Part shown: in pieces, positions 38,241 through 50,715 of the stretch
Layout: each line of letters opens with the position of its first letter
How positions within the stretch are numbered: position 1 is the first letter of the stretch
From: Chionis minor
Taxonomy: Eukaryota > Chordata > Aves > Charadriiformes > Chionididae
Assembly: GCA_013398295.1 (NCBI GenBank)
Contig: VZSF01003226.1
Location: forward strand, 248,001 to 312,000
DNA: 64,000 bases
Direction of reading: 5' to 3'
Translations under genes and position numbers: made by a program
Notes under the pieces: generated by a model
What the model saw: only the letters and a program-made list of their open reading frames with translations
What the model was told of the DNA's origin: nothing
Database searches by the model: none

Positions 38241-38248
38241 ATGATTAG

Positions 38249-38277
38249 CTGCTGCCATGCCACGGAGGTGGCAGCAG
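38249..38277. repeat. 9-bp inverted repeat next to CR1 break
   Basis: CTGCTGCCA (38249-38257) and TGGCAGCAG (38269-38277) are exact reverse complements with an 11-nt spacer that itself contains pairing CCAC/GTGG bases. It lies about 10 bp from the truncated 5' end of the CR1. Confidence 0.8.
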
Positions 38278-38370
38278 AGGTGAGTACAGCACAGTCGAGG
38301 TGGAGGAGCCAGCCTTGAAATTTCGGGATATTGTACTCCGAATCCCAACAGTTCAGAAAGACTGTTGATA

Positions 38371-38435
38371 GGTCCAGTTTATTGCTTGGCAAAACATCAT
38401 TTTTGCCAAGCAACAAAATTCAACCAGTCTGGACC
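38371..38435. repeat. Imperfect hairpin with perfect 13-bp core
   Basis: Core arms TTGCTTGGCAAAA (38382-38394) and TTTTGCCAAGCAA (38401-38413) pair perfectly around a 6-nt loop, CATCAT. Outside them GGTCCAG (38371-38377) pairs with CTGGACC (38429-38435) across unequal internal loops of 4 and 15 nt. The core also holds TTGGCA/TGCCAA half sites of nuclear factor I type. It could be a protein-binding dyad or a fold-back relic. Confidence 0.8.
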
Positions 38436-41400
38436 GATGCTCACCAAGGCTTGACAGACTTAAAGCACAGCCATCTTTGAAACAGACCATAAAACCTTCT
38501 CATTTCCTTTTATTTTATTCTGGGAAGTGGATTTCGAATACACCTCTCAAACAGGCCACACGCTGCGTGACCACTGAGCGCAAGGAGCTGCTCCGTTACT
38601 GGTGTGGCGGGATGGCAGGCGAGGGAGTCCCCTCCATCCACCCTGCGCGGCAAGGACGGCTGTATTCCAGCTTGCCTCACCAGCTCTCAGCATCCACATT
38701 TTATAGCTTTCCTTTACCACCAGAATCGGATAGCTGCTTTGCTTGCCCTCCTTGCGACCTTAAGACGTGAAGAACTCACGCCTTTTTCTACTTACACCAT
38801 TTGATTTTTAAACTTTTCCACCACTGTTTTAAAACTGCCCCATCTCATCCAGCATTTAAAACTACATCTAAAAAATGCTTGCCACTCCTTTTAACAGTTC
38901 TTAAATACTGATAATTTTTAGTGAGCTTCATTGTAAAGCACCCTTGTGACTCATACCAAGGACAATGTATAAATACAGGGCTATGATGATGTTGACCCAG
39001 CAAAAATGTTTTCAGCACTTTAAAACCCATAGTTCTGGCATGTTCTAGAAAAACAGGCAGGGTTTTATTACAAAATCTGTCTCTCGTACAACATGATGTA
39101 GTAGTAGTCATAGTTTTAGCCTGGTTTATTTTTTTAATTAAAGCTACAAGCAGAACCTGGAAGAAAGGGTTTGGGGTTGTTGATTTTTTTCATATCAAAG
39201 AGCTTTTTTTTTATGTAGGACTATAATCTTTTCTGTAATGGGCCAAAGTAGTGCAATGTGCAATAACGGTTCTGGCATGTTTTCAGTGATCATGGCAAAA
39301 TTTATTTCACCTCTCAGCATGGAGGAATATATTCTAGTGGATAAGGAGTGTTCATTATTTTAAGCTTGACTCAGTACAAATATATATTAAAAAAAGGAAT
39401 ATAACTAGCTTCAGCCCACACAAAGCCATGAAGCCAGATGTCTTTTTTTGCCTCAAATTCAAGTAGGTCTGTTATAAACTGATGTGGAAAAAAAGCAGAA
39501 AGGGAAGTTTTAATTATATGCTACAATCAAGAAAGCATTTTACATCCCAATTGGCAGAGATCTTACTGTGTATTTTAAGCAAGATGAAGACGACAGAAGA
39601 AATCAGAGAAAAAACCCAGCATCTATCCTAGTTCTCTGGTGCAAGGAACAGCTTGATCTTATTTATTGTATAGTTTTGGGAAGTTCTGGTGTTTAGAGCC
39701 TGTCTCATAACATCCAGGAAGAAACACTATGAAGCCTTAACTATATTAGAATGAACTATAAATTAGTTTCCTGGAGTCATAGCCACAGCTCCTAGAGGGA
39801 TGCTAACATATATACCATTTCTTTTGGCACTTAGTGAGGCTCTGTTAGTTCTTTCATCATTAATTTTCACAAAAATGGATGAGTATTAGGAGGGGAGGGG
39901 AAGTTCTGTCGTTGTTCCCTTTATAACTTTATGCTATTTTACCAGAAACAAGTGAAATATAGTTTTCTCTCTTAATTAATTTGCTTTCACAACTGCCACA
40001 CTTATCTAATAGCTTTTTTAATATATCAAAAACAGCAAAGTGGCAGGATGCAGGATTAATGCTCAACCCTCATAAAAACTGCATTTTGTAGGTACACACC
40101 GTTTGACTTCCCTCACCTTCTAAACAGAAAACTGATCTAAATAATCAGTTCTTTATGCTTCAGTAGGTTTACTGTGCGAATTTAATGTCCTGTTCTTGAT
40201 TAGAAAATAGGATTTGGTAACAAGCTTTTTAAATAGATCTGCCTGTAGCTTTTGACCAGTAGGTTTCACACAAAGCCATTCTCTCCTCCTTTCTGTAAGT
40301 TTTGCTGAATGTAGAATGAGCAATAAACATAATCATAACTATTAGCTTTATGTATAAGCAGTTTGCAATATCGGGTACTAAAAAATACTGGAGAGTTTCA
40401 TTGACACATCTAGTAATTGGTAATGTAACTACAACACATTAAACCTGAAGTTTCCTGCTTTGGCAAGAGCCTGGAGTAAAAAGGGTAATAGTGCTTTTGG
40501 AGATATGAATAATCTCTGAAGAGAGGAGCTGTTAAGGTTTCCCAGCCTGTACCAGTAAATAGCACTATCTCTTTATTGAATGTGATTAATGAAGTGTAAT
40601 GATTGCATAGTTACACACTGGAAGAGCAATCATAATTACCATTGTTAACTATAAAAAAGTTTTGCTCCTGTAGTATGGAGTACTGGGTATTTGTTAACTG
40701 CTGATCAGCGTTTTACGTGATTTTAAATGGATGAGACAAACTGAGCCGTTTGAATTCAGATTTCAAATTTTCAGTCAGTATTCTTAATTCTCCATAACCG
40801 CTGAATACCTAAGACTTTGCTTAATGTGATTTAACATTACAATCATTAATATTTCTTTAAACTTAATCGTTACAATGCTGGGTGAGTTCTTACTTGTCCT
40901 CCTGATGAAGCTAAGGCAGGTGGACCTTCAGGCGCAGCGACTCGTTCTTCCTTTGGCTTCCCTCTCACTGGCTCGGACTCATCCTGCCATTTGGGGATGC
41001 CAGACCTTGTAGTACAGCTGCTAGAAGTCCCGCTGCCAACACTAACTGCTAAATATTGCTAAGAGCTTATGTCCTCCTCAGAAATCTAGCATCGTGGATA
41101 CTGTCATCTATTACTTGACAGTTTAAGAAACACTTTGACAAGTAAAGAAAACAGAGATTTCTGGGTTTTTATTTTTTTTAAGAGGAATGCCTAAACAATG
41201 GACATTTCTGCCACACAGAAAAACAAGATTTAGAAAATTAGACCAAAATAAAGCAATGTGCATGGAAAAATCCTTTTGTTAATACTTGCTAAAATATGAA
41301 GTGCTCTCAGACTAATGACTCCTAAGTGTATCGCAGTCCTTTTGCTATTCCTGTGGGAGTCCAGCAGTGGCCAGAGACAGCATCTTCTCTTCACATGAAG

Positions 41401-44400
41401 CAGTATGCTTTCTACCAAGAACCTGAATTACTTACTAATAAAGATGGGCTTTGTCCCAGAGAGCAATATTATTTTGTTGCTATATATTTTTGTGAACGAG
41501 TTACTAAATCTGAAAAACTCCATAATGCTCAACTGGCAATAAACATGAGGGCTAACCATATGTCTAGAAAACATTACCCAAATAGTTGAGGCATCCTCCA
41601 TGCGCTGGAAAATATTTTCTCGATTCTCCACTCAGGAATATTTTTCATGCAACTGTCATGTGTGGGTAGATTTTTATACCTGCATACAAAAGAGCTAACC
41701 TAATTTTACCTGCTTGCAATATAGGTGTCCCCCGGTACATGTTGCTTGTCCAAGGTCCAAATATATGCAATGGAGATGTAGTTTGCATGGTCAGCGGTAT
41801 CTGAATAACTGTTTGTCTTACCCAAAAGTGACTGAATCGCTCTGTGAAACTCCACTAACGCTAATGGGAGCTGAGACACCTGTAAAAGTCATAGCACATC
41901 TAGATGCTGGAAGTATAAAATGCAGTGGGAGACAGTGACAAACTTAAGACTCAAGCAGCAAACCTCAGCCCGAATGTTCTTCAGCTTTGATGGTTTGCCT
42001 CCCTCCCTCACCAAATACCAGCCTGTCGTTCCCTTCAAAACAATAAGGCTTGGAACACTTTCTAAGGAGCTGCAACATCGTGCTTCAAAGGCCAAATATC
42101 TAGTTAGCTGTGAGTCACATCCCATCTATTGATCCCATGCCATCTGGAAGCGCAAGCTCAAATAGCTACTGTCACCCGTTGTATAACTTTGATAAAGTCA
42201 AACTGTCAAGATATATCAAGTCCCTGAAAGTGTTACTGGGAAGAATACTTGCTGGCCACAGAAACGTGGGGTACAGAAAAAATAAGAATTTGTTACGCCA
42301 GTGGACAAAGTTGGACCGGGGCAGGATAAGCCCCCTTAAGATAATAGATGATAAAAGTAAAAGAAAAAGGGGTCAAGAACAGTCAATAGCTGGAACAGAG
42401 GATTAGGCATAGAGCCATTCTGGTGGATTTGGGCCAGATATAGCCTGAGGCTCTACTTAAGCTGCTCCGAGCTGGAATGTTTAGATGTTAGTTTGAATGG
42501 CTATAAAAGTTTAATTAATGTCTGAGGGGCTTGGGGAGGCAGATGAGCAGAGAATTAACATCGAAAAATTGCTTCCTATAATGAAACCCTATCAGTTTCT
42601 CATAAAACTTACAAAAGCAGAGAGAAATATATTGAAAGATATTTTTCTCTTTTGTTAATATAGAGCCTTTGAAGAATTCCTTCATAACGCTCAGAATTCT
42701 TACTATAGCTGTAATAATTGTTTCATAGCTGCATCTACTTCCTTTCCAAACTAGAGATTTATTTATAAATATCTTCAACTTCAAAATATTGTGACCGGAA
42801 AGAAAAAGCAAATCTTTACATTTCTGGGTTTGTTGCACAGAAGACTGCGGGTGCCTTTGCCTGACACTAAATACCTCAGTGTGCCAAGCTCAGTACCAAA
42901 ACAGCTGAAGAATGACAGGACATATTTGGTAACTGCACAAAATGTTATCAGTCCTGGTGCTTTGGACGTTTATTGATCGCTCTCTGGGGTCAGGCAGTTT
43001 TCCCCCACAGTGTAGTGTTGTGTAGCTGACTGTGCATGGCATTTGTATCTTCCTGCTGCAGCATTCAGCACTAATTAGTTCTAGATACGTGATATTGTAC
43101 CCTTGGGTCATTAGCATGTTTTGGTAAGGTAAATATTTCATTTGCATTGTTATATATGGGACTATGAATACATTCAGTAGGTGATATAATGCCTGAAAAC
43201 CTACCCACATCTGCAAAAAGTGCACGGCAAACGCAGCCCATTACTTGTGCGCATCCTCTTTCTGGGTCTTGAAGCAGACCTCTACTAAACCTCTTTACTT
43301 CTGCATGCTGGCTGGCTTCCACAGCAACCTGCTACGTTAGTCTGCGTGTCCCTCACCTTCGGTCAGCTGCTCTTAGCACAGTCAGGCTCTCTTTGCCACC
43401 CAGAATAACACTGGCCACTTCACAACGTAACAGAAGAACACTGAACAAAATAACCAGAGCAGGGAATATTCAGTCTTGTATCATAATGAGTTTATAAGAT
43501 CGGCTGAGCATTTTGCCCTTCATGTTGGGTAGATGCGGGAGTCCGATGCTACCGGAAAGTGGAGATTTACTGTTTTCCAGAGCTTTCACAGGCACTTATT
43601 TCACTTCTCCATCTGTCCTCCAGGACTACCTGTAGGTAGCTAGCTGGTTGGCTTACTTCCTGTGATTATTTCATGTTGTGAAAATGTATTTATTGTGTAG
43701 GTAATGATAGTAGAAACATAGAGCCTTGGATGGATGTCTTCTTTTCTTCCTTAAATGTAAATAAATACATCCAAATCAACATATTTTTCTTCCTTATTCC
43801 TCTCAGTTGCTAACAGCGACTGGAACGCAGGCAATTTAATTGGATGTCTGTATTTGTGGGCATATTTTTTCACCTATGCTAAATCTTTGTGTGTTTTCTT
43901 TCCAGGGCAGAACTGCAGGCTCAGCTTAGGTAGGTTCAACTGGAAGCTGTGTTTGAAAAATTAAACCCATTTTTTCTCTAAAACGCCTACAAAAAGATAC
44001 ATTTTAATGACAAACATTTTCGAGCAAGAATGCTTAGGTATTACATACTTAGGTTATTTTTCAAACATCTGAATGAGAGTGGCCTGATTTTCATGAATGT
44101 TAGTCATTTACTGCATCCAGTGGAATCCACCGGGGTTGTGATTTTTTCTGCAGTTCAGAGAGTCAGTCCTTTCCACATAAGAAACAAGTATTTTGGCTTG
44201 AAACTGTGGATTTTGTTAGCAGGAATATGAATGTGCAATAATAAGGACACTTGTTTTAAGACTTCTAAGAAGAAGAAGAATTTTCTAGAAGAAAGAAAGC
44301 AACAGCATTACTGGACTGCTGTGGCAATGGGTGTATTATGGTGTGACGGCACAGAGCTAGCTGCTGATTCCTGTAAAAATAGGTTTCTGTGCAAACACCT

Positions 44401-46563
44401 GTATGTCAGCACATATGTAAATTAACTTTGATTTGCAGCTAATTTGGAAAACAAAGTTCATAAGAGCAACTTGCTTGAATCCTTCCTCATTGGTAACTAG
44501 AGCATTCCTTGGGCTTTGCAAAAGTAAAACAGTTTCTGTCATCCCCGTGTTAGGAATGGGAAGCTCCAGACCTCTGAACTCCCTGAGGTTTGAGCTTTTC
44601 AAACATAGCTCATTTGGAAGAGAGTCCACAATGAACAGGGTTTGGCTGCTGCTCACAGAAAGTTTAGGAGAATCAAAATGGTAATTTTGATTTTTCCCAT
44701 CCAATTGTTTTGGGGTCTCTTCCATTCTTAATTGGAAGTCTGACTGCAAATGGATACATCTCCTACAGACTTTTGAACGTGACTAGAAAGAACCTAGTCT
44801 ATAAAATAGGAAAAATAAGGAATGAAAAATCACAGCCTCTAAAGAATGGGCACTGCGTTATGGATGTTCAGTTCCCAAAGGGGAATGCCACCAGTAGCAG
44901 TGTAGCATTTTAGAAATCCCTTTCCCAGTGTGGAGCAGTGGAGTCTTCAGGGCAATGGAAGTGTTGAAATTAATCTGATTGGGGCCAGCTCCAGCATCGT
45001 CACTAAATATTTACTTTTGGTCACTGGGCTTTTTTAGTATTGCTGATGCTTTTGAAGACCTTTTCATCATTTACCTACCCCTTATCTATGCAGGGGTAAG
45101 TTTTAAGAAGATTAAAGAAACAGTGCCTGCAATAATATTTTAGGACCCTTCAACTGTTTCCTCTGTGGGACAAATGACCAGGTCTTCCATTTGCAGGACC
45201 TTTGCTTTAACTGAACCTGGAAGCATCACAGCTATAAATCACTCGCTCCTTATGTCTGTCCAAGACACTGCTACATTGCTCGTTACAAATTCTGCCAACA
45301 ACATTTAAGAACTTACCGGGGAGACAACCCTTCATACTTGCCTCTGAGGCAAAAAAAGTAACATCTGCTCATTTCTAGTGTCTTCTGGTATCCTTACAAT
45401 GAAATAATCCATTATTAACGATATTATATTTATAGCCAATTCAATGGGATTCAATTCATTAGGCTGAGAAGTTCTGCTGCATGACCATCCCTAAAGCCTT
45501 ATCCTACTCATTAATTAAAGTCAGGTTTTGTCACTAATTACACTAGGAGCATGCCCTAAAGAGAATTATGTATAAACCCCAGCCATTACAGCCTACAGTT
45601 TAAACCAAAGAAGAATGAAACCTCTTCAGAACTACTGAAGTTCTATTTCTAGTCAGGTTTTGTGTGTACCAGCTCGAGGGAACTTTTTGTCTGTTTCCTT
45701 TGCACCAGTAGCTGCAGAAGTGGTAAAAATGCCTTTTAGTCTGAAGGACCCCAAAATGCTTCACAATCAGAAATCACTTCAACACGTCCTGAAGTGCAGC
45801 CTCCTTTGTCTTGAGAGGGAGCAGCTGCTCAGCTGTGCACATCAGCAGCAGCACACAGCAATTTCCAAGTGAACAATATAAATTCTGCCTGAAACCACAG
45901 GGATGAATTTAGGCCAAAAAAATGCAGTTGCCCGAACGCACTTGTGCCCAGAATATTGTCCCCCACCAAACCCTCACAAAGACCTGCTGACAGACAACTC
46001 GTCACTACCTTTCTTTTTGTTATGCTTTCGTCTGAACTAGAAGGGGGCTACAGCGGCAGTGGGCTGCAGCACAGATCCTCCCACTGCTTCACATCTCACT
46101 TGAAGGACAGCTGTGTAAAGGCTCCATCAAGATCCCTGGTGATAAAAAGCACGTGGCTGTGCACTTCATGTCACATGTAGGGGGCAGGTGCACTTGACAG
46201 GACCTCTGAATGGCCAGGTAGGGCAGGTGGAGCCCACCAGCCTTGCAGACTGCCACAGAAAGACCCCAAAGCAAATGGCGCTGCTCTAATCCTCCCCCAA
46301 AGTAAAGGTGAGTGAAGACATCTCTAGTCAACTGTGTCATCCTAGGGCTGGGAAATCAATAAGATGCCCATAAGACTTCAGCACGGGCAGCAGAATGCCT
46401 GTTGAGCAGGTAACACTGACTGCCGGTGGAAATGTCCAGCCCTCCAGGTGCGTCACCCGCTGCTGTGGGCGCCTCTGCGGTGTCGCTCGTAGCGCTGGCT
46501 TCATTTCTGCCTGGCGCTGGGGAACAGCTGCCCCTCTGCCTTTGCACGTGTAACCTAGTGGTT

Positions 46564-46587
46564 CAACAACAACAACAACAACAACAA
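46564..46587. repeat. (CAA)8 microsatellite
   Basis: Eight perfect CAA units. They produce a short poly-Gln in a chance ORF (46426-46617) that has no other protein-like feature. Confidence 0.95.
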
Positions 46588-47548
46588 AAGCAACCAGGCT
46601 TCATGGAATTTTTTTAAACCTTCAACTGCAAACGTCTTCAGAGATGAGGAGTTGTTCAGTACTGTTTGCACTGTCTAAAAGAAAGTGAAGCATTTTCACA
46701 CAAGTTCTTCCCAAACACTAAAGACTACCTGTGCAGCATGGCCACTACTGAAAGTTGTTAACAGAGCTCTACAAAGAACCCAAATATTAGTAACCTATAC
46801 ATTTATTCCATGCTTGTATTTTTATGCTTTCTCCCAATCGAAACACATTTTCCATTAAGCCAGTCTCTCCTCAGGTAGAGCAAGGAATAACAGCTTGCAA
46901 CTTAGCTTTGTTCTTTTTACAGCAAGATTGTAGACCACCATAATCCACAACGCTTGTCTTAGATCTAACTATCCTAAATATCCTCAAGGATGGAAAATAT
47001 CTTTGCGATGCAAAGAATCATACATACTTAATTAAAACCCAAAAAGTATCTGCTGGAAAGATGCAGTGATCTGAAGTGACTATTTTCTGTGTACCCTTTT
47101 TTCAACACAATCTACATTACTTTTAGATCTCAGGTTCAAACATAACTGTTACGTCATTAATTCACTCTCTCAGTCAGCTACCCTTTGTGATCATCCCAGA
47201 GGCACTGATAGCACAGTCACGCAAGCATCTCCCTGCCTTGTGCAAATGGATGCGTGATGCACTTTCAGGATCAAGGACTGACTGTCAGTGTCAAAATGCA
47301 GGGTTTGTGTGTGGCTCTTGTAAGCCACATCAAGTTTACATGTGAAGCATATGTGTAACAGGTTGGCGCGCTCTTATGCAACAGCATGAAATATTCCAAG
47401 TTCATTGAACTTAAAAGTATTTGAGGCTGTCTACACAGTAGCAGAAACACACTCCACCTCATTACACCTGGAAGAATATCTTAATCATGTTGTTGACATG
47501 CAATCCCAGAGCAATGCATAGCTGAGAAAGACTTTCAAAGCTTAGAAA

Positions 47549-47562
47549 TTTTTTTTTTTTTT
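47549..47562. repeat. Poly(T) tract, 14 nt
   Basis: Simple T run. Confidence 0.8.
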
Positions 47563-47827
47563 AGCATAATCAATGTTTTTTCTAATATCAGTAATAATGC
47601 ATTTCTTTGTTGGCATAGTTACCTTGACTATCCTTTAAACTTTTAATTCTTTAGCTGTATTCCTTACTACACTAGCATTCAGTCTTCATGGAAATTAAAT
47701 TTTTTTGTATCTTTAAGATAATATTTATTGCTGTAAAGCAGCCCCAGAATGCTTTTAATTCAAGCTACCTTGATACCAAAATTATATATACTCCTCAGTG
47801 ATAGGTACAAACACATGTGAAAAGTAT

Positions 47828-48765
47828 AGAATCATGGAAACACAGAATGGTTTGGGTTGGAAAAGACCTATGGAGATCATCTAGTCCAGAACCCCTGCCA
47901 TGAGCAGGGACATCTTCAGCTAGATCAGGTTGCTCAGAGCCCCGTCCAACCTGACCATGAATGTTTCCAGGGATGGGGCGTCTACCACCTCTCTGGGCAA
48001 CCTGTGCCAGTGTTTCACCATGCTCATTGTAAAAATTTTTTTCCTTATGTCCAATCTAAATGTACCCTCTTTCCATTTAAAATCATTATCCCTTGTCCTA
48101 TCACTACAGGCCCTGGTAAAAAAATCTCTCTTGTAAGCCCTCTTTGTATATTGAAAGACTGTAACAAGGTCTCCCTGGAGCCCTTGTACAGGCTTAACAA
48201 CCTTAACTCTCTCAGCCTTTCTTTATAGGAGAGGTGTTTCATCCCTGTGATCGTTTTTGTGATCCTCCTCTGAACCTGCTCCACCAGGTCCATGTCTGTC
48301 TTGTGGTGGGAGTAGAGCTGGATGCAGTACTCTAGGTGGGGTCTCATGAGAGTAGAGTAGAGGGGCAGAATCAGGTCCCTCAACCTGCTGGCCACACTTA
48401 CTTTGATGCAGCCCAGGATACGATGGTCTTTCTGGGCTGTGAATGCACACTGCCAGGTCATGTCCACTTTTTCATCCACCAGTATCCACAAATTCTTCTC
48501 CGCAGGGTTGCTGTCAATCCGTTGAGAGCATCCATCCACTCCTCAATGTCCAGGTTGTACTGATACTGGGCATTGTCCCGACCAGGTGCAGGACCTTGCA
48601 CTTGCCCTTGATGAACCTCATGAGGTTCATATTGGCCCTCTTCTCAAGGTTGTCCAGGTCCCTCTGGATTGCATCTCTTCCCTCATGCATATCAACTGCA
48701 CCACTCAGCTTGGTGTCATCTGCAAACTTGCTGAGGGTGCACTCAGTTCCGAGTGCAGGACAAAG
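47828..48765 (-). mobile_element. CR1 LINE, 5'-truncated, minus strand
   Basis: The longest continuous CR1 in the window (about 940 bp). The 3' tail at 47828 reads AGAATCATGGAAACACAGAATGG, given here by its blocks AGAATCATGG and ACACAGAATGG. It is followed by TTTGGGTTGGAAAAGACCTA, GAGATCATCTAGTCCAG, GTTGCTCAGAGCCCCGTCCA, GGATGGGGCGTCTACCACCT and TGTCCTATCACTACAGGCCC. Further right come the typical 'gaggtgtttcatccc', 'gatcctcctctgaacctgct', 'ggatgcagtactctaggtgg', 'gcagcccaggatacgatggt' and 'gcaccactcagcttggtgtc' blocks of the reversed ORF2. Only this 3' portion was inserted or survives. Confidence 0.95.
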
Positions 48766-48795
48766 TAGATGATTACTCTGTTGTGAAGCAAGCAC
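48045..48795 (-). pseudogene. Relic of CR1 ORF2 3' end (RT fragment)
   Basis: The minus strand encodes the end of the CR1 ORF2 reverse transcriptase in two frames. A piece at 48514-48795 carries [15 protein letters not shown], which contains the catalytic x-A-D-D box (FADD in this LINE group). The C-terminal piece (48045-48539, 164 codons) holds the LGCIKVSVASRLRDLILPLY and LRPHLEYCIQLYSHHKTD-type region (the second landmark in the sequence begins MRPHLEYC) and RRITKTITGMKHLSYKERLR. The two pieces lie in different frames that overlap around 48514-48539, so at least one frameshift separates them. The catalytic box remains but the 5' part of the domain is gone, so it is inactive. Family assignment is from established knowledge of CR1. 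Confidence 0.85.
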
Positions 48796-50681
48796 ATACT
48801 CTGAACTGAAATGTCATAGGCCAAAGAAGTCTTCCAGACTCCATAAAACAGTAAATGTTTTGTAAAAACACAATTGAACTGACAGCAGAAGCTGCCCTGC
48901 AAAATGTCGGGTGGTGTATGGAAAATTCTAGTGGCCTATTCGCCACCAAAAAAAGGAAAAAAATCAATCCAGATTATTGCATAGATGTGTAGGGCTCATC
49001 ACAATGGAACTGCAAACTGCGAGTGATAACAGTTACTGACTGATTATGGTTTTAATTGTCATACTCAGTATGTTAACTGACCTCCATCAGCTTTATGTTG
49101 TAACTCTTATTTCCATTAGGAACCACTAATAGAACATAATATGATCATTTTATAATTTGTAATTTGATAATTGCCTATTTAATAAGACATTTGTCATGCA
49201 TATTAGGAAGTTGATTATAAAATTTCCTGCAGAAGAGATAGGTCAAAAGGTCTAAAGAAGAGATGGAAAAAAAAATATAATAGCGCACTACCTAGGAACA
49301 GTCGGGTCTGACGGACTTGTAAACATTTTTAGAAATGTGGGAATTAATAATCGCCACGAGCTCGCCTCTTTCTTGCAGAGCACCCATAATGGTACAGTTG
49401 GGAGGAAAAAGTGCCAGTAGATGGCAGTCTCCGGTTCGCAGCATTGTGCATGGCTTTCCAGGAACACCAGCGATTTTGCTGGGCATTGCCGACAGCTGGA
49501 AGAACATCGGTCTCTGGAAATCTTGACTATTTTATTCCCTAAAAGCACAGTAAAGCAGTACTGGCTTTAACCAAGCAAAGAGAATAAGGCCAGTCTCACA
49601 GGTTGGGTGGAAGTTCAATCTTTGCATGAAGATGGCAAAAAGAAATGGCAACATTTGCTGAACACCGGTATGCTGTGCTCTGCCTTCAAGACTATTTTGA
49701 GATTATTCTGACTCAAACACAACAACTATCTGTCTTGTGTAAGCAGTGAAGTAAAGTACAATTAATTTAGGGCTTTGCAAATTCTAAAACAGAGGTAGAG
49801 AAAAACCAGAGGTAAATATATGCTGGAGGTGATTCCGCTGCATTTTTAAACGGTTCAAATCTTAATTCAGGGGCAGCGTCTCTTCCCACTAGATTCATCA
49901 TTTCATCATTCACGTTCTTTTGTGAACACGTAGATGGAAAGTCCCCATCTCAGTCTATTCTTGCCAAAAACGATCGCGGAAGGTTGAATTTTCACCTGTG
50001 CTCCATAAATATGGACAATCATGTTTATCCTTAGCCAAGCACAAATGGTGAGTATGCAAGGACTTGCCACAAGACAGCCTGGCACAACTGTCCTGTTTTA
50101 AGGCTAAATTGGTGCTGAATTAACGGTGTGTGTATGTTAGAGTCTGACATTCCCCACCATTCAATAATGGCTTGTGACGGGTGGCAGCACAGTCAATAGC
50201 CATCACAGCCTCAGATTTCGGGATGGCAACCTCTAGTGCAACTAACAACCTTTGAGACAACCCCTCTTCCAGGAGCAAGGAGCCTATGGCTGGTATGATG
50301 AAGACAGCCCATGGCTTATTGCTGTTGGCAGCCACATCCTATTTATTTTGTGTGTTTTTACTGAACAACACAGAGATGCACAGTAACATGTTGGCCAGTA
50401 AGGGTGTTAAAAGGGCCTGCTTGGCATTCGTAAAAATGGCAGATCAATGACTCTCTTCAGCGCAAAGGGGCCATGTTGTACCCACCTGAGGTCTTCAATT
50501 TCCACCGTCCACTAGAAAAGGAACAAACTAAGCTAAATAACAATGTTTCATTTTTATTCTTGGGATAATTAGTTTGGATTTGCTCTGAATTTCCAGGGGA
50601 AAGGTAGGGTTATGCCTGCTTGCTTTGAATAATTTTTAATAACTCCTTTCCTGGGATTTCTAGAAGTAAAGTGCCAATATT

Positions 50682-50715
50682 AAAAAAAAAATAAAAAAAA
50701 AAAAAAAGGGGGGGG
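50682..50715. repeat. A-rich tract followed by G8
   Basis: Nine or more A, a T, then about 16 A, then eight G, with GGTTGGAAGGGTTGG after it. Low-complexity purine tract. Too few GGG runs for a canonical G-quadruplex. Confidence 0.85.

Larger units (their letters stand above)
38436..47827. other. Unique DNA, no gene seen
   Basis: Nearly 9.4 kb with no recognisable exon or interspersed repeat except the (CAA)8 at 46564. 38560-38660 is CpG-enriched. 40560-40870 is AT-rich with many TAAT/ATTA words and two GTTAAC words. ORFs are 130 codons or fewer and usually shadowed on the other strand. Confidence 0.45.

Noticed and set aside
40605..40625. TTGCATAGTTACA resembles miR-153
   Set aside because: Mismatched in the body and no hairpin partner upstream.
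49850..49875. GGTTCAAATC resembles a tRNA T-loop (B box)
   Set aside because: No A box, acceptor stem or anticodon arm upstream.
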